Counted from the first letter of the stretch, positions 49,059-58,505 are shown. The stretch is 64,000 nucleotides of DNA from Falsiroseomonas stagni DSM 19981 (GCF_900114315.1 NZ_FOSQ01000007.1:33379-97378), one strand, 5' to 3'. Made by a program: numbers and translations. The notes: generated by a model from the sequence alone, not told the origin.

Positions 49059-50076
49059 ACTTCATGATCCTGCCATGCGGGCCGTCGCGGTCCCGTTCCA
49101 GCGTGTAGGTATCGCCGCCCGGGCCGGGGCAGCGTGCGAGCAGCGCGTCGATCGCGGCGCGGTCGTCATCATCCAGCGCGAAGCGGAAGATGGCCAAATT
49201 GTCCGGCAGGTGTTCGGCGTAGCGGGCGCCGACGATCGCGCCGGCGACATGGGGCTGGTCCAGCACCCAGCGCGTGGCGACGGCGGTGATGGAGACGCCA
49301 TGCTTGCGGGCGATGCCGTCCAGCAGGCGCAGCAGCGCCTGGAAGGAATCCCAACCGCCGAATTCCTCGATGATCAGGCGATATTTCACGAGACTGCGGT
49401 TCGCCAGCTTCTCCTCGGGCGCGGGTTGCCCCAGCCAGCGGGACGACAGAAAGCCGCCGGCGACGGTGCCGTAGCAGAGGAAGCGCAGCCCGCTATCCGC
49501 CGCCAGGCCCGCGAGCAGCCCGGCCGGGCGGCGGTCCAGCAGCGAATACTGCACCTGCATGGAGACGAGGGGCACGCCGGCCTCGATCATCGCCGCCGTG
49601 CTGGGCGTGTCGAAATTGGTGCCGCCGATGTTGTGGATCTTGCCGCGAAGCTGGAGTTCGCGGAGGTGCAGCGCGGTCTCGACCTGGCCGGGGATGTCGT
49701 AGTTCCACCAGTGGAACTGCACCAAATCCAGCCGCTCCGCCTTCAGGCGCAGCAGGGACCGGTCGATGATGCGCTCGACATAGTTGAAATCGACGCGCGG
49801 CAGGTCAGACCAGTCCGGCACGAACTTCGTATGGACCTGGAGGCGGGCGCGGTCGCTGGGCGGCAGGGTCGCGCGGAACTCCCCGATCATCGCCTCCACG
49901 CCCGTGTAGATGTCGGCGCAGTCGAAGGTGGTGACCCCGGCATCAAGGAAGGCGCGCATGTCGGCGATGGCGCGGGGCTGCTCGATCTCCCCATGGCCGC
50001 CGGCCAGCTGCCAGCCGCCGCGCAGCAGGCGCGCGATGGAATAGCCGGGGGAAAGCTCGGTCCGTTCGACGGTCAT
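49039..50076 (-). CDS. Aldo/keto reductase
   Basis: A 345-residue aldo/keto reductase. The Asp and Tyr are in TTFDCADIYTG (about residues 49-59), Lys in QVHTKFVPDW (about 80) and His in LVQFHWWNYD (about 120). It resembles the reductase half of 45443-46897, for example GGFLSSRWLG versus GGFLSERWLG and KYRLIIEEFGGW versus KYRRFIGAMGGW. The two are paralogues. This one lacks the RidA domain. Its start overlaps the stop of the TIGR04076-type gene (ATGA). Substrate unknown. Confidence 0.9.
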   Translation of the reverse strand: MTVERTELSPGYSIARLLRGGWQLAGGHGEIEQPRAIADMRAFLDAGVTTFDCADIYTGVEAMIGEFRATLPPSDRARLQVHTKFVPDWSDLPRVDFNYVERIIDRSLLRLKAERLDLVQFHWWNYDIPGQVETALHLRELQLRGKIHNIGGTNFDTPSTAAMIEAGVPLVSMQVQYSLLDRRPAGLLAGLAADSGLRFLCYGTVAGGFLSSRWLGQPAPEEKLANRSLVKYRLIIEEFGGWDSFQALLRLLDGIARKHGVSITAVATRWVLDQPHVAGAIVGARYAEHLPDNLAIFRFALDDDDRAAIDALLARCPGPGGDTYTLERDRDGPHGRIMKYDLNKE

Positions 50077-50420
50077 GGCGTGCTGTCTTTCAGCGGCACC
50101 GCGGTGGTGTCGGCATGGCGGAATCGGCGCTTGGCGAGGCGGGTGATGCGCAGGCGGGAGGGGCAGTTGGGGTCGGGGCAGGCCACTTCCGCATCCGTGC
50201 TCATCCAATCCGCGGGATGGGTCATGCGCTGCTTCGCCGCCAGCAGGGGCAGGACGGCCGCCAGGGAATAGACGGAAAAGCCCTGGCCGGGGGGCAGGTG
50301 CAGCATCTCCCCCCTCAGTTCGAAATGGTCGCCGGGGACGGCGCCGCACCAGAGCTTCGCGCCCGGCGGTGCCACCACTTCCACCCGGAGGTCCCAGAGA
50401 TCGAATCCGTCCTCGTCCAT
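50073..50420 (-). CDS. TIGR04076-like small protein
   Basis: A 115-residue protein with VEVVAPPGAKLWCGAVPGD followed by HFELRGEML near the start and a late VACPDPNCPSRLRI containing two cysteines. This fits the TIGR04076 family of small cysteine-containing proteins, whose function is not known. It is the first gene of a three-gene minus-strand unit with the aldo/keto reductase and SnoaL-like genes. Its start is 121 bp from the divergent livG start. Confidence 0.7.
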   Translation of the reverse strand: MDEDGFDLWDLRVEVVAPPGAKLWCGAVPGDHFELRGEMLHLPPGQGFSVYSLAAVLPLLAAKQRMTHPADWMSTDAEVACPDPNCPSRLRITRLAKRRFRHADTTAVPLKDSTP

Positions 50421-50541
50421 GCCGCCCTTCCCGGTTGTGGTCGATATCGGGCGGCGCGGCGCGGGGGGCAAGCCGGTTGGGCCTTGACCAGGGCGCGGCG
50501 CGCAGGTTGATGCGGGACAAAGGCCGGGAGACTGCCGCGCA

Positions 50542-51300
50542 ATGCTCGTGGCGCAGGGACTGACAAAGGGGTTCGGCGGGCCGCCGGTGGTGGAGGATGT
50601 CTCCTTCACCCTGGCGCGGGGCGCCATCACGGGGCTGATCGGGCCGAATGGCGCCGGCAAGACGACGCTGTTCAACCTGCTGGCGGGCAGCCTGCGGCCC
50701 GACCGGGGCACGCTGGCGCTGGACGGCACGCGGATCGAGGGTCGCCGGCCGGATGAGGTCTTCGCCCTGGGCATGGCCCGCACCTTCCAGATCCCCCGCC
50801 CCTTCCCCGCCATGACGGTGCTGGAGAACGTCATGCTCGCGCCGCCCGGCCAGCAGGGGGAGCGGTTCTGGACCAACTGGCTGCGCCCGGGTGCCGTGGC
50901 GGCGGAGGAAAGGCGGGTGCGGGAACGCGCACTGCATTGGCTGGATTTCGTGGGGCTGACGCGCCTGGCGCAGGAGCCGGCGCGGGTGCTGTCGGGCGGC
51001 CAGCGCAAGCTGCTGGAACTGGCCCGCGTGCTGGTGGCGGAACCGCGGCTGATCCTGCTGGATGAGCCGGGCGCTGGTGTGGCGCCGCCGCTGCTGGCCA
51101 CGATCATGGAAAAGATCGTGGCGCTGAACGCACAGGGCACGAGCTTCCTCATCATCGAGCACAACATGGAACTGGTGATGTCGCTGTGTCGCCCGGTGCT
51201 GGTGCTGGCGCAGGGAAAGCTGCTGATGGAGGGAGAGCCGGAAGCGGTGCGGGCGGATCGGCGGGTGGTGGAAGCCTATCTTGGCGCGGGCATCGCATGA
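50542..51300 (+). CDS. livG: Branched-chain amino acid-type ABC transporter ATP-binding protein LivG
   Basis: A 252-residue ATPase. Walker A is GPNGAGKTT (about residues 34-42), the signature LSGGQRKLLEL, Walker B LILLDEP, and switch His in IIEHNMELVM. FALGMARTFQIPRPFPAMTV and the long insert after the Q-loop are typical of LivG. First gene of the livGFHM block. A TTGACC sequence at about 50483 might be a -35 element but no good -10 was found. Confidence 0.93.
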   Translation: MLVAQGLTKGFGGPPVVEDVSFTLARGAITGLIGPNGAGKTTLFNLLAGSLRPDRGTLALDGTRIEGRRPDEVFALGMARTFQIPRPFPAMTVLENVMLAPPGQQGERFWTNWLRPGAVAAEERRVRERALHWLDFVGLTRLAQEPARVLSGGQRKLLELARVLVAEPRLILLDEPGAGVAPPLLATIMEKIVALNAQGTSFLIIEHNMELVMSLCRPVLVLAQGKLLMEGEPEAVRADRRVVEAYLGAGIA

Positions 51301-51328
51301 TGCCCGCTCTTTCATGGTGGGTGATCGC

Positions 51329-52048
51329 ATGACGGCCGCGCTGGAATTCTGCGCCGTCGAGGGCGGGTATGAGCCGGGCCTGCCGATCCTGCGGGGCGCG
51401 TCGCTGGCGGTGCAGCAGGGGGAAATCGTGGCCCTGCTCGGCCCCAATGGCGCGGGGAAATCCACGCTGGTGAAGGCCGCCGCGGGGCTGGTGCCGATCT
51501 GGTCGGGCAGCGTGATGCTCGGCGGGCGCGACATCACGCGGGTGCCGGCGCATCGCATGGTGCGGGAGGGCCTCGGCTTCGTGCCGCAGACCGAGAATGT
51601 CTTCGCCAACCTCTCCGTGCTGGAGAATCTGCAACTGGCGGCGGCGCTGGTGCCGAAGGAACGGCGCGGGTCGATCGATGCCATGTTTCATCTGTTTCCG
51701 GACCTGGCACGCCAGCGGTCATTGCCCGCCGGCAGGCTCTCGGGCGGGCAGCGGCAGATGGTCGCGGTGGCCCGCGCGCTGGTCGCCTCCCCTTCCGTGC
51801 TGATGCTGGACGAGCCCTCCGCGGGCCTGTCGCCGCTGCTGGTCGGCGTCGTGTTCGAAAGGCTGAAGGCGGTGCGGGAGACCGGCGTGACGATCCTGCT
51901 GGTGGAGCAGAATGTGAAGGCGGCGCTGGCCATCGCGGACCGGGCGGCGGTGCTGGTGGAGGGGCGGGAGAGGCTGGTCGGCGCCGCTTCCGACCTGGCC
52001 GATGATGGCAGGCTCGCGGGGCTCTACCTGGGCGCGGGGGTGCACTGA
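51329..52048 (+). CDS. livF: Branched-chain amino acid-type ABC transporter ATP-binding protein LivF
   Basis: A 239-residue ATPase. Walker A is GPNGAGKST, the signature LSGGQRQMVAV, Walker B VLMLDEP, and the switch His position reads LLVEQNVKAAL, where Gln replaces His as is usual in LivF. VGDRMTAAL shows that an ATG at 51314 is an alternative start; 51329 gives the standard length. It pairs with LivG in the same transporter. Confidence 0.92.
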   Translation: MTAALEFCAVEGGYEPGLPILRGASLAVQQGEIVALLGPNGAGKSTLVKAAAGLVPIWSGSVMLGGRDITRVPAHRMVREGLGFVPQTENVFANLSVLENLQLAAALVPKERRGSIDAMFHLFPDLARQRSLPAGRLSGGQRQMVAVARALVASPSVLMLDEPSAGLSPLLVGVVFERLKAVRETGVTILLVEQNVKAALAIADRAAVLVEGRERLVGAASDLADDGRLAGLYLGAGVH

Positions 52049-52050
52049 GC

Positions 52051-52974
52051 ATGCTGCAACTCATCGCCGATGGGCTGGTCGTGGGCTCCGTCATCTCGCT
52101 CGGCGCCGTCGGGCTGACGCTGACCTATTCCATTTTGCGCTTCGCCAATTTCGGCCAGGGCGAGTTTCTCACATGGGGCGCCTACCTCGCGGTCTCCGCG
52201 CTGTCGCTGACCTTGGCGGTGACGGGCGCGGGGGTGATGGCGCCGATCGAGCCCTTCTCCTTCGGCTGGCAATTGCCGGTGGCGATGGTGGCCTCCGCGG
52301 CGCTCACGGCAGCGCTGGCGCTGGCGCTGGACTGGGCGCTGTTCGCCAGGCTGCGGCGCACCGGCAGCGCCATCACGCTGGTGATCGCGAGCTTCGGCGC
52401 GGCGCTCGCGCTGCGGAACCTGCTGCAATTCCTCTATGGCACGCTGCCGGAATACTACACGCGGGAGATCCAGATCGCGATCCGGCTGGTGCCGAGGGAT
52501 ACGCTGGGCGGGCTGCGCGTGACGCCGGACCAGATGCTGGTGCTGGGCGTCACCGCCGCCGCCGTCATCGGGCTGCACCTGCTGCTGACGCGCACCACGC
52601 TCGGCCGCGCGATGCGCGCCACGGCGCAGAACCCGGCGCTGGCGCGGGTGGCGGGGGTGGATGTGGAGGGGGTGGTGCGGGCCACCTGGGTGATCGGCGC
52701 GGGGCTGGCGGCCGTCGCGGGCGTCATGGCGGGGCTGGTCGGGCAGATCCGCCCCGGGCTCGGCTTCGAATTGCTGCTGCCGCTGTTTGCCGCGGCGATC
52801 CTGGGGGGCATCGGCAGCGTCTGGGGGGCGGTGGCGGGTGGGTTGATCGTGGGGCTGGCGGAGAGCTTCTCCGTGCCGCTGTTCGGCGCGGAATACCGGC
52901 TGGCGACGGCCTTCCTGGTGCTGATCGCGATCCTGCTGCTGCGGCCGCGCGGATTGTTCGGGGAGAAGGCGTGA
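52051..52974 (+). CDS. livH: Branched-chain amino acid-type ABC transporter permease LivH
   Basis: A 307-residue inner-membrane permease with about eight hydrophobic segments. The N-terminal VGSVISLGAVGLTLTYSILR and FANFGQGEFLTWGAYLA are diagnostic for LivH. The cytoplasmic loop RAMRATAQNPALARVAGVD contacts the ATPases. The C-terminal LLLRPRGLFGEKA is standard. It begins two bases after livF and overlaps livM. Confidence 0.95.
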   Translation: MLQLIADGLVVGSVISLGAVGLTLTYSILRFANFGQGEFLTWGAYLAVSALSLTLAVTGAGVMAPIEPFSFGWQLPVAMVASAALTAALALALDWALFARLRRTGSAITLVIASFGAALALRNLLQFLYGTLPEYYTREIQIAIRLVPRDTLGGLRVTPDQMLVLGVTAAAVIGLHLLLTRTTLGRAMRATAQNPALARVAGVDVEGVVRATWVIGAGLAAVAGVMAGLVGQIRPGLGFELLLPLFAAAILGGIGSVWGAVAGGLIVGLAESFSVPLFGAEYRLATAFLVLIAILLLRPRGLFGEKA

Positions 52975-53945
52975 TGGATGCGCTCTCGCTGCTGTCATAC
53001 CTCGCCTTCTTCAGCGTCTTCGCGGGCATCTTCGCCATCATGGCGCTGGGGCTGAACCTGCAATGGGGGTTCACCGGGCTGTTCAATGTTGGTGTCGCGG
53101 GCTTCGTGGCGATCGGGGCCTACACCTCCGCCCTGCTGACGGGGCCGGAGGATGCGGCGCGCTTCGGCGGCTTCGGGCTGCCGATCCTGGTGGGCTGGCT
53201 GGGCGCCATGGTCCTGGCGGGCATCGCGGCCTTCATCGTCGGCGTCGCGGCGCTGCGGCTGCGCGAGGACTACCTGGCCATCACCACCTTCGGCATCGCG
53301 GTGACGATCCAACTGGTGGCGCTGAACGCGACGGCGGTCACGGGTGGGCCCTTCGGCATCCAATCCATCCCCAAGCCGCTGGCGGGGTGGCTCGGCACCG
53401 GGCTGGCCTGGAACCTCGGCTACCTGGCGCTGGTGCTGGCGATGCTCGGCGCGGTCTGGTGGGGGCTGGAGAGGCTGGTGGCGTCCCCCTGGGGGCGGGT
53501 GCTGAGGGCGATCCGGGAGGATGAGGCGGCGGCGGCCTCGCTCGGCAAGCGCGCCAGCGCCTTCCGGCTGCAAAGCTTCGTCATGGGCTGCATGGTGATG
53601 GGGCTGGGGGGCGCGCTCTACGCGCATTTCGTCGGCTACATCGCGCCGGAGGATTTTCTCCCGATCCTGACGTTCCAGATCTGGGCGATGCTGATCGTCG
53701 GCGGGTCGGGCAACAATGCCGGCGCGGTGCTCGGCGCGGTGCTGGTCTGGGCGATCTGGACGGTCAGCGGCGGCGCGCTGCGGGAAATGCTGCCGGTGGC
53801 AGAGCAGGCGCGGGGCGCGGCGCTGCAGGTGGTGCTGATCGGCGCGCTGATCGCGGTGATCCTGGTGGTGCGGCCGCGGGGCCTGCTGGGCGAACGCGCG
53901 ACGGTGTCGCGCCACGCCGCGAAGGTCAGCCCGCCGCCTTCCTGA
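52974..53945 (+). CDS. livM: Branched-chain amino acid-type ABC transporter permease LivM
   Basis: A 323-residue permease with about ten hydrophobic segments. ALGLNLQWGFTGLFNVGVAG is the LivM-type start, and RLREDYLAITTFGIAV is the diagnostic central motif. VLRAIREDEAAAASLGK is the ATPase-contact loop, and VVRPRGLLGERA closes the membrane part. ATG 52974 shares one base with the livH stop; GTG 52971 is an alternative. The 3' end overlaps the convergent gene at 53926. Confidence 0.95.
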   Translation: MDALSLLSYLAFFSVFAGIFAIMALGLNLQWGFTGLFNVGVAGFVAIGAYTSALLTGPEDAARFGGFGLPILVGWLGAMVLAGIAAFIVGVAALRLREDYLAITTFGIAVTIQLVALNATAVTGGPFGIQSIPKPLAGWLGTGLAWNLGYLALVLAMLGAVWWGLERLVASPWGRVLRAIREDEAAAASLGKRASAFRLQSFVMGCMVMGLGGALYAHFVGYIAPEDFLPILTFQIWAMLIVGGSGNNAGAVLGAVLVWAIWTVSGGALREMLPVAEQARGAALQVVLIGALIAVILVVRPRGLLGERATVSRHAAKVSPPPS

Positions 53946-54372
53946 AGGCGCGCAGGGGAAGATCCTGCCCGACGGCGGCCAGGTCATTCACCAGCATCAC
54001 GGCGGCCGGGCCTTCCTGGTCCGGCACCCGCGCCGCCATGGCGGCCAGCCACACCACGCGGCCGGGGACCGTCGCGGCGAAGGGGATGGGGGCGGGCTGG
54101 TCCATCAGCGATTCCTCCCGCGCCAGGATCGCGCGGTCGTCGCAGGCGCCTGCGATCTCCGCACGGGCCATGGCGGAAAGGGCCATGATCGCGGCGCTGG
54201 CATCGCCGGGCGGCAGGGCTTCGTCCAGCAGGTCCAGGCAGGCGTCCAGGAAGGCGCGGAGCGCGGCGTCCGGGTCCCGCGACACCACCGCATCCACCGC
54301 ATCCAGCAGCGCCAGCGGATCGGCGCCGAGGAAGGCCAGGCGCTGGGCCGTGGCGGAAACCCAGGCACGCAT
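53926..54372 (-). CDS. Hypothetical helical protein
   Basis: A 148-residue protein rich in Ala, Leu and Asp, predicted helical. It begins MRAWVSATAQRLAFLGADPL and has no recognised motif. The start at 54372 is two bases from the stop of the YrdC-like gene, indicating co-transcription. The C-terminal 20 bp overlap livM. Function unknown. Confidence 0.65.
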   Translation of the reverse strand: MRAWVSATAQRLAFLGADPLALLDAVDAVVSRDPDAALRAFLDACLDLLDEALPPGDASAAIMALSAMARAEIAGACDDRAILAREESLMDQPAPIPFAATVPGRVVWLAAMAARVPDQEGPAAVMLVNDLAAVGQDLPLRAFRKAAG

Positions 54373-54374
54373 CG

Positions 54375-55061
54375 TCAGGCCAGGGTCGGGTCGTTCAGCG
54401 TGATGGCGAACTGCCGCGCGAGGATGTCCGCGATGACGTCGAAGCAGGACCCCTTCCGCGTGGCCGTCACGGTGCGGATGTCGATCAGCGTGGAGGATTG
54501 CCGGTAGAAGTGCCATTTCCGCAGGCCGTAATCGATGACGACATCGGCGATGCCCAGCACCTCCGGCTCGATATCCTCCACCCGGAACTTGGTGCCGGAC
54601 AGGCTGAGATTGGCGGAGGAGCCGAAGAGCGGCACGCCGTGGCGGAGTGACAGGCGCCCGATTGCTTCCTCGAAGGCGCCGGCGTTCAGCAGCATCAGCA
54701 CGGTGCCGTCCTTCGTACTGCGGGCCAGCATCTCCGGCGACAGGGCGCGCAGCAGGGGATGGTCCATGCGACCGGGGGCGATGAGGCCTAGCGGCAGGCC
54801 GTGATCCTGCACGATGGCATCGACGATGGCCCGCTGGCGGGTGTCGAGCAGGTGGATTTCCCGGTGGATCGCCTGGTCGCCGACCATGGCGTTCAGCTTG
54901 GATGGCGCGCGGCGCTTGGTGTCGAAGATCTTCCGCAGTGCGGCGTCACCGCTGCCGATCAGGGAATAGCCGACATCCATGGGCAGGATGGCGATTCCAC
55001 CCTTCCGGATGGCGTCGAAGGCGCGGCGGGCATCGGCCTCGATGTCGAGCAGGCGGTCCAT
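54375..55061 (-). CDS. Sua5/YciO/YrdC family protein
   Basis: A 228-residue YrdC-fold protein. It shows GGIAILPMDVGYSLIGSGD (the nucleotide-binding strand, where TsaC has P-T-D-T-x-Y-G), then FDTKRRAPSKLNAMVGD with the basic KR motif. LFGSSANLSLSGTKF matches the family S-A-N. TsaC/Sua5 make threonylcarbamoyl-adenylate for tRNA t6A; YciO-type members are less well understood. This sequence is diverged and is probably not the housekeeping TsaC. The start at 55061 is preferred over 55151 by family N-terminus. Confidence 0.8.
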   Translation of the reverse strand: MDRLLDIEADARRAFDAIRKGGIAILPMDVGYSLIGSGDAALRKIFDTKRRAPSKLNAMVGDQAIHREIHLLDTRQRAIVDAIVQDHGLPLGLIAPGRMDHPLLRALSPEMLARSTKDGTVLMLLNAGAFEEAIGRLSLRHGVPLFGSSANLSLSGTKFRVEDIEPEVLGIADVVIDYGLRKWHFYRQSSTLIDIRTVTATRKGSCFDVIADILARQFAITLNDPTLA

Positions 55062-55137
55062 GGCGTTTCCCCGTTCCAGGGGCGGAAGGCTGCCACGGGC
55101 GCGCGGGCGGGCCAACCTTCCGGCTGTTTCATTATGG

Positions 55138-55151
55138 ACTAACCGGTACAT
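55138..55151. promoter_or_regulatory. Candidate operator with ACCGGT centre before the BKACE-pca operon
   Basis: A 14-bp near-palindrome centred on ACCGGT (55142-55147) has flanking ACTA and ACAT arms. It sits in an AT-rich patch 43 bp before the BKACE start and 77 bp before the divergent YrdC-like gene. ACCGGT-centred sites are typical of TetR-like regulators. The arms match only partly. Confidence 0.35.
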
Positions 55152-55193
55152 ACAAGATTAGGATCGGCCACCAGAACGGAGGAAGCGGCGCCC

Positions 55194-56033
55194 ATGAGGC
55201 CTGAGCCCTGCATCATCGCGGTTGCCATCACCGGCTCCGTCCCGCGAAAGAAGGACAATCCGGCCCTGCCGGTGACGACCGCGGAACAGATCGAGAGCAC
55301 CCATGCGGCCTATGAGGCCGGCGCCAGCCTGGTGCATGTCCATGTCCGCAACGCGGATGAGACGCCGTCCTCCGACCCTGAGAAATTCGCGGCCTTCCAG
55401 GAGGGCATCCGCAAGCATTGCCCCGACATCATCGTGCAGTTCTCGACCGGCGGCCGCGGGCGGGCGCTGGAGGCGCGGGGCGCGATGCTGCACCTGAAGC
55501 CGGACATGGCGTCGCTCGCCACCGGCAGCGTGAATTTTCCGACCATCGTCTATGAGAACCCGCCCGATTTCGTCCGCACCCTCGCGACCACCATGCGCGA
55601 CCTCGGCGTGCGGCCGGAGATCGAGGTCTTCGACCTGGCGATGCTGTTCAACACGGCAGACCTGGTGGCGGAGGGGCTGATCCTGCCGCGCCCGCATGTG
55701 CAGTTCGTGATGGGCGTGAAGCACGCCCTGCCCGCGCGGCGCGACGTGCTGGAATTCGAGGTCGCGAAGCTCAAGGAAGTGCTGCCCGGCGCCACCTGGA
55801 CCGCCGCCGGCATCGGCCGCCACCAGTTCGAGGTGGCGCGCTGGGCGCTGGAGATGGGCGGCCACACGCGGACGGGGCTGGAGGACAACATCCGGATGGA
55901 CCGGAACACCCTCGCCCCCTCCAACGCCGCGCTGGTGGCGCATGTCGCGGCCATGGCCGCGGAACAGGGAAGGCCCGTCGCGACCGCAAGGCAGGCGCGC
56001 GCGATGCTGGGGCTGAAGGAGATCGTGGCATGA
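55194..56033 (+). CDS. Beta-keto acid cleavage enzyme (BKACE, DUF849 family)
   Basis: A 279-residue DUF849-family protein. The zinc ligands are in LVHVHVRN (about residues 46-53), with ATGSVNFP and EIEVFDLAM further on (Glu ligand). [20 protein letters not shown] and VRTGLEDN-like [13 protein letters not shown] complete the site. BKACE enzymes condense a beta-keto acid with acetyl-CoA to give acetoacetate and a CoA ester. The gene is coupled to pcaH (ATGA), which suggests a beta-keto acid from protocatechuate-type ring cleavage. Confidence 0.9.
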   Translation: MRPEPCIIAVAITGSVPRKKDNPALPVTTAEQIESTHAAYEAGASLVHVHVRNADETPSSDPEKFAAFQEGIRKHCPDIIVQFSTGGRGRALEARGAMLHLKPDMASLATGSVNFPTIVYENPPDFVRTLATTMRDLGVRPEIEVFDLAMLFNTADLVAEGLILPRPHVQFVMGVKHALPARRDVLEFEVAKLKEVLPGATWTAAGIGRHQFEVARWALEMGGHTRTGLEDNIRMDRNTLAPSNAALVAHVAAMAAEQGRPVATARQARAMLGLKEIVA

Positions 56034-56770
56034 CCGCCCTTCGTGAATTCGTCCCGCGCGAGTTTGTACCCAGGGACCGGGACCAGCACCCGCCGGCGGT
56101 GACGCCGATCTACAAGACCAGCGTGCTGCGCGGGCCGCACCGGCCGCTGATCTCCCTGCAGAATTCGCTCAGCGAGGTCACGGGCCCGGTCTTCGGGCAT
56201 GGCGATATCGGGCCGCTCGATAACGACCTGATCCTGAACTACGCGAAGACGGGCCAACCCATTGGCGAGCGGATCATCATGCATGGCCGCGTGCTGGATG
56301 GCAGCGGCAGGCCGGTGCCCGGCGTGCTGGTGGAATTCTGGCAGGCCAATGCGGGCGGGCGCTACCGCCACCGCAACGACACCTATGTGGCGCCGGTCGA
56401 TCCGAATTTCGGGGGATGCGGCCGCACCATCACGGATGCGGAGGGGCGCTACGCCTTCCGCACCGTGAAGCCCGGCCCCTACCCCTATCGCAACCGGGGC
56501 AATGACTGGCGGCCGGCGCATATCCATTTCTCCGTCTTCGGCACGGGCTTCGCGCAGCGTCTCATCACGCAGAACTACTTCGAGGGCGATCCGCTGATCG
56601 GCCGCGACAGCATCCTCGGCACCATCCCCGATCCCGCCGCGCGGGAACGCCTGGTGGCGAAGCTCGACCTGGAGGCGGCGGTGCCGCTGGATACGCTGGC
56701 CTATCGCTGGGACATCGTGCTGCGCGGCAGCCGGTCCACGCTGTTCGAGAACAGGCTGGAAGGGAACTGA
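56030..56770 (+). CDS. pcaH: Protocatechuate 3,4-dioxygenase beta subunit
   Basis: A 246-residue non-heme Fe(III) intradiol dioxygenase. The iron ligands are Tyr112 in GGRYRHRND, Tyr151 or 153 in PGPYPYRN, and His164/His166 in [28 protein letters not shown] is the family signature. The enzyme opens protocatechuate between its hydroxyls to 3-carboxy-cis,cis-muconate. It overlaps the BKACE gene and lies four bases before pcaG. PcaB, PcaC and PcaD genes are not seen in the window. Confidence 0.96.
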   Translation: MTALREFVPREFVPRDRDQHPPAVTPIYKTSVLRGPHRPLISLQNSLSEVTGPVFGHGDIGPLDNDLILNYAKTGQPIGERIIMHGRVLDGSGRPVPGVLVEFWQANAGGRYRHRNDTYVAPVDPNFGGCGRTITDAEGRYAFRTVKPGPYPYRNRGNDWRPAHIHFSVFGTGFAQRLITQNYFEGDPLIGRDSILGTIPDPAARERLVAKLDLEAAVPLDTLAYRWDIVLRGSRSTLFENRLEGN

Positions 56771-56774
56771 GGCG

Positions 56775-57383
56775 ATGTTCACCCCCAACGCCCTCGGCTA
56801 CCTGGCCGAGACCCCGTCCCAGACCGCCGGCCCCTATGTGCATATCGGGCTCATTCCGAAGCAGGCCGGCTTCGACATTTTTGCCAACAACCTCGGCGAG
56901 TCACCAATCGGCGCCACGACTCCCGGCGAGCGCATCCGGATCGAGGGCCGCATCTTCGACGGCACTGGCAGCCCGGTGCGCGACGCGCTGGTGGAGAGCT
57001 GGCAGGCGGATGCGGCGGGCCTCCATCACGCAACGCCGACGCCCGATGGCTTCCGCGGCTGGGCGCGGACCGGCACGGATTTCGAGAGCGGGCTCTGGTC
57101 GATCGAGACGGTGAAGCCGGGCCGCGTGCCCGGCCGCCACGGCCACAAGCGCATGGCGCCGCACATCTCGCTGTGGATCGTGGCGCGGGGCATCAATATC
57201 GGGCTCTCGACGCGGCTCTATTTCGCCGATGAGGAAGCCGCGAATGCCGAGGATCCGGTGCTGCGGATCATCGAGCAGCCCGCACGGCGCCAGACGCTGA
57301 TCGCGCGGCGGGAGGCAGCGGGGCGCTACGTCCTCGACATCCATCTGCAGGGCGAGAACGAGACGGTGTTCTTCGATATCTGA
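56775..57383 (+). CDS. pcaG: Protocatechuate 3,4-dioxygenase alpha subunit
   Basis: A 202-residue partner of PcaH. It has YLAETPSQTAGPYVHIGLIP near the start, RIEGRIFDGTGSPVRDALVE, and MAPHISLWIVARGINIGLST with the conserved late His. Iron ligands are absent, as expected for the alpha subunit, which shapes the substrate pocket. The start is four bases after the pcaH stop, so the subunits are translated together. Confidence 0.95.
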   Translation: MFTPNALGYLAETPSQTAGPYVHIGLIPKQAGFDIFANNLGESPIGATTPGERIRIEGRIFDGTGSPVRDALVESWQADAAGLHHATPTPDGFRGWARTGTDFESGLWSIETVKPGRVPGRHGHKRMAPHISLWIVARGINIGLSTRLYFADEEAANAEDPVLRIIEQPARRQTLIARREAAGRYVLDIHLQGENETVFFDI

Positions 57384-57470
57384 ACCCGGCGGGGGGACGC
57401 CTTGCCCCCCTTCGCCTTGCCTCCCCCCTTTGGCCTCCGCATGATCGCCGCCAGCACGGAGCCGGCGATC

Positions 57471-58505
57471 ATGCAGCGCGAGACCATCCTCATCACCTCC
57501 CCGCTCGAAGCCGAGCATGTCGCGCGGATCGCCGCCTTCGCGCCGGGCCGCGTGGAGGTGCTCCATGAGCCGGACCTGCTGCCCGCCACGCGCTACCGCA
57601 ACGACCACAAGGGCCACCCGCTGACGCGGACGGCCGAGCAGCAGGCGCAGTGGGACGCGCTGCTGCCGCGCACGACCATCGCCTTCGACCTTCCCTCCGC
57701 TTCGGAACTTGCGATGATGCCGCAACTGCGCTGGATCCAGACCACCAGCACGGGTGTCGGCCAGGCGGTGGCGAAGCTCGGGCTGATCGACAGCCCGATC
57801 ATCGTGACGACGGCGCGCGGCGTGCACGCGCAGCCGCTGGCGGAATTCGTCTTCATGGCGCTGCTCGCGCATTTCCGGCAGCTCGACTACCTCCGCGCGG
57901 AGCAGCGCGCGCATCGCTGGCTGCGCATCTGCGGGCAGGAGATCGCGGGGCGCACCCTGGTGATCCTCGGCGCCGGCGACCTGGCGCGTGGCTCCGCGCG
58001 CATCGCCAAGGCGCTCGACATGCATGTCATCGCCATCGCGCGGAACCCCGCGCAATCCCGCGACCATGGCGCGCTGTTCGATGAGGTGCTGCCGGTATCG
58101 GCGCTGCACGAGGCGCTGGGCCGCGCCGATGCCGCCGTGCTGACCGTGCCGCATACGCCGGAGACGGAGCGGATGATCGACGCCACCGCCATCGCCGCCA
58201 TGAAGCCCGGCATCGCGGTGGTGAACATCGCGCGCGGCCAGGTGGTGGACGAAGTGGCGATGATCGAGGCGCTGCGCCGCGGCCATATCGCCTTCGCCGC
58301 GCTGGATGTGACGGAGGTGGAGCCCCTGCCCGCGGAAAGCCCGCTCTGGGACATGCCGAATGTCCTGATCAGCCCGCATTCCGCCAGCACGGTGGATGGG
58401 GAGAACGGGCGCATCACCGACATCTTCCTGCACAATCTCGGCCTCTGGCTGGAGGGGCGGCCGGAGGCGATGCGGAACCTGCTGGACAAGCCCCGCCTCT
58501 ACTGA
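57471..58505 (+). CDS. D-2-hydroxyacid dehydrogenase family protein
   Basis: A 344-residue NAD-dependent dehydrogenase. The Rossmann region reads LVILGAGDLARGSARIAKAL, with A-G-D-L-A instead of the common G-x-G-x-x-G. Catalytic Arg is in VNIARGQVVDEVA, Glu in LDVTEVEPLP and His in LISPHSAST. The start at 57471 is chosen with GGAG nine bases upstream; ATGs at 57402 and 57441 are possible. It follows pcaG by 87 bp in the same direction. Substrate unknown. Confidence 0.87.
   Translation: MQRETILITSPLEAEHVARIAAFAPGRVEVLHEPDLLPATRYRNDHKGHPLTRTAEQQAQWDALLPRTTIAFDLPSASELAMMPQLRWIQTTSTGVGQAVAKLGLIDSPIIVTTARGVHAQPLAEFVFMALLAHFRQLDYLRAEQRAHRWLRICGQEIAGRTLVILGAGDLARGSARIAKALDMHVIAIARNPAQSRDHGALFDEVLPVSALHEALGRADAAVLTVPHTPETERMIDATAIAAMKPGIAVVNIARGQVVDEVAMIEALRRGHIAFAALDVTEVEPLPAESPLWDMPNVLISPHSASTVDGENGRITDIFLHNLGLWLEGRPEAMRNLLDKPRLY

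Noticed and set aside
50077..51684. Upstream extension of the aldo/keto reductase frame
   Set aside because: It crosses the TIGR04076-like gene and the antisense of livG/livF. The reductase fold starts just after 50076.
52002..52973. Plus-strand open frame preceding livM
   Set aside because: It is an alternative frame of livH, which has diagnostic LivH motifs. LivM begins at 52974.
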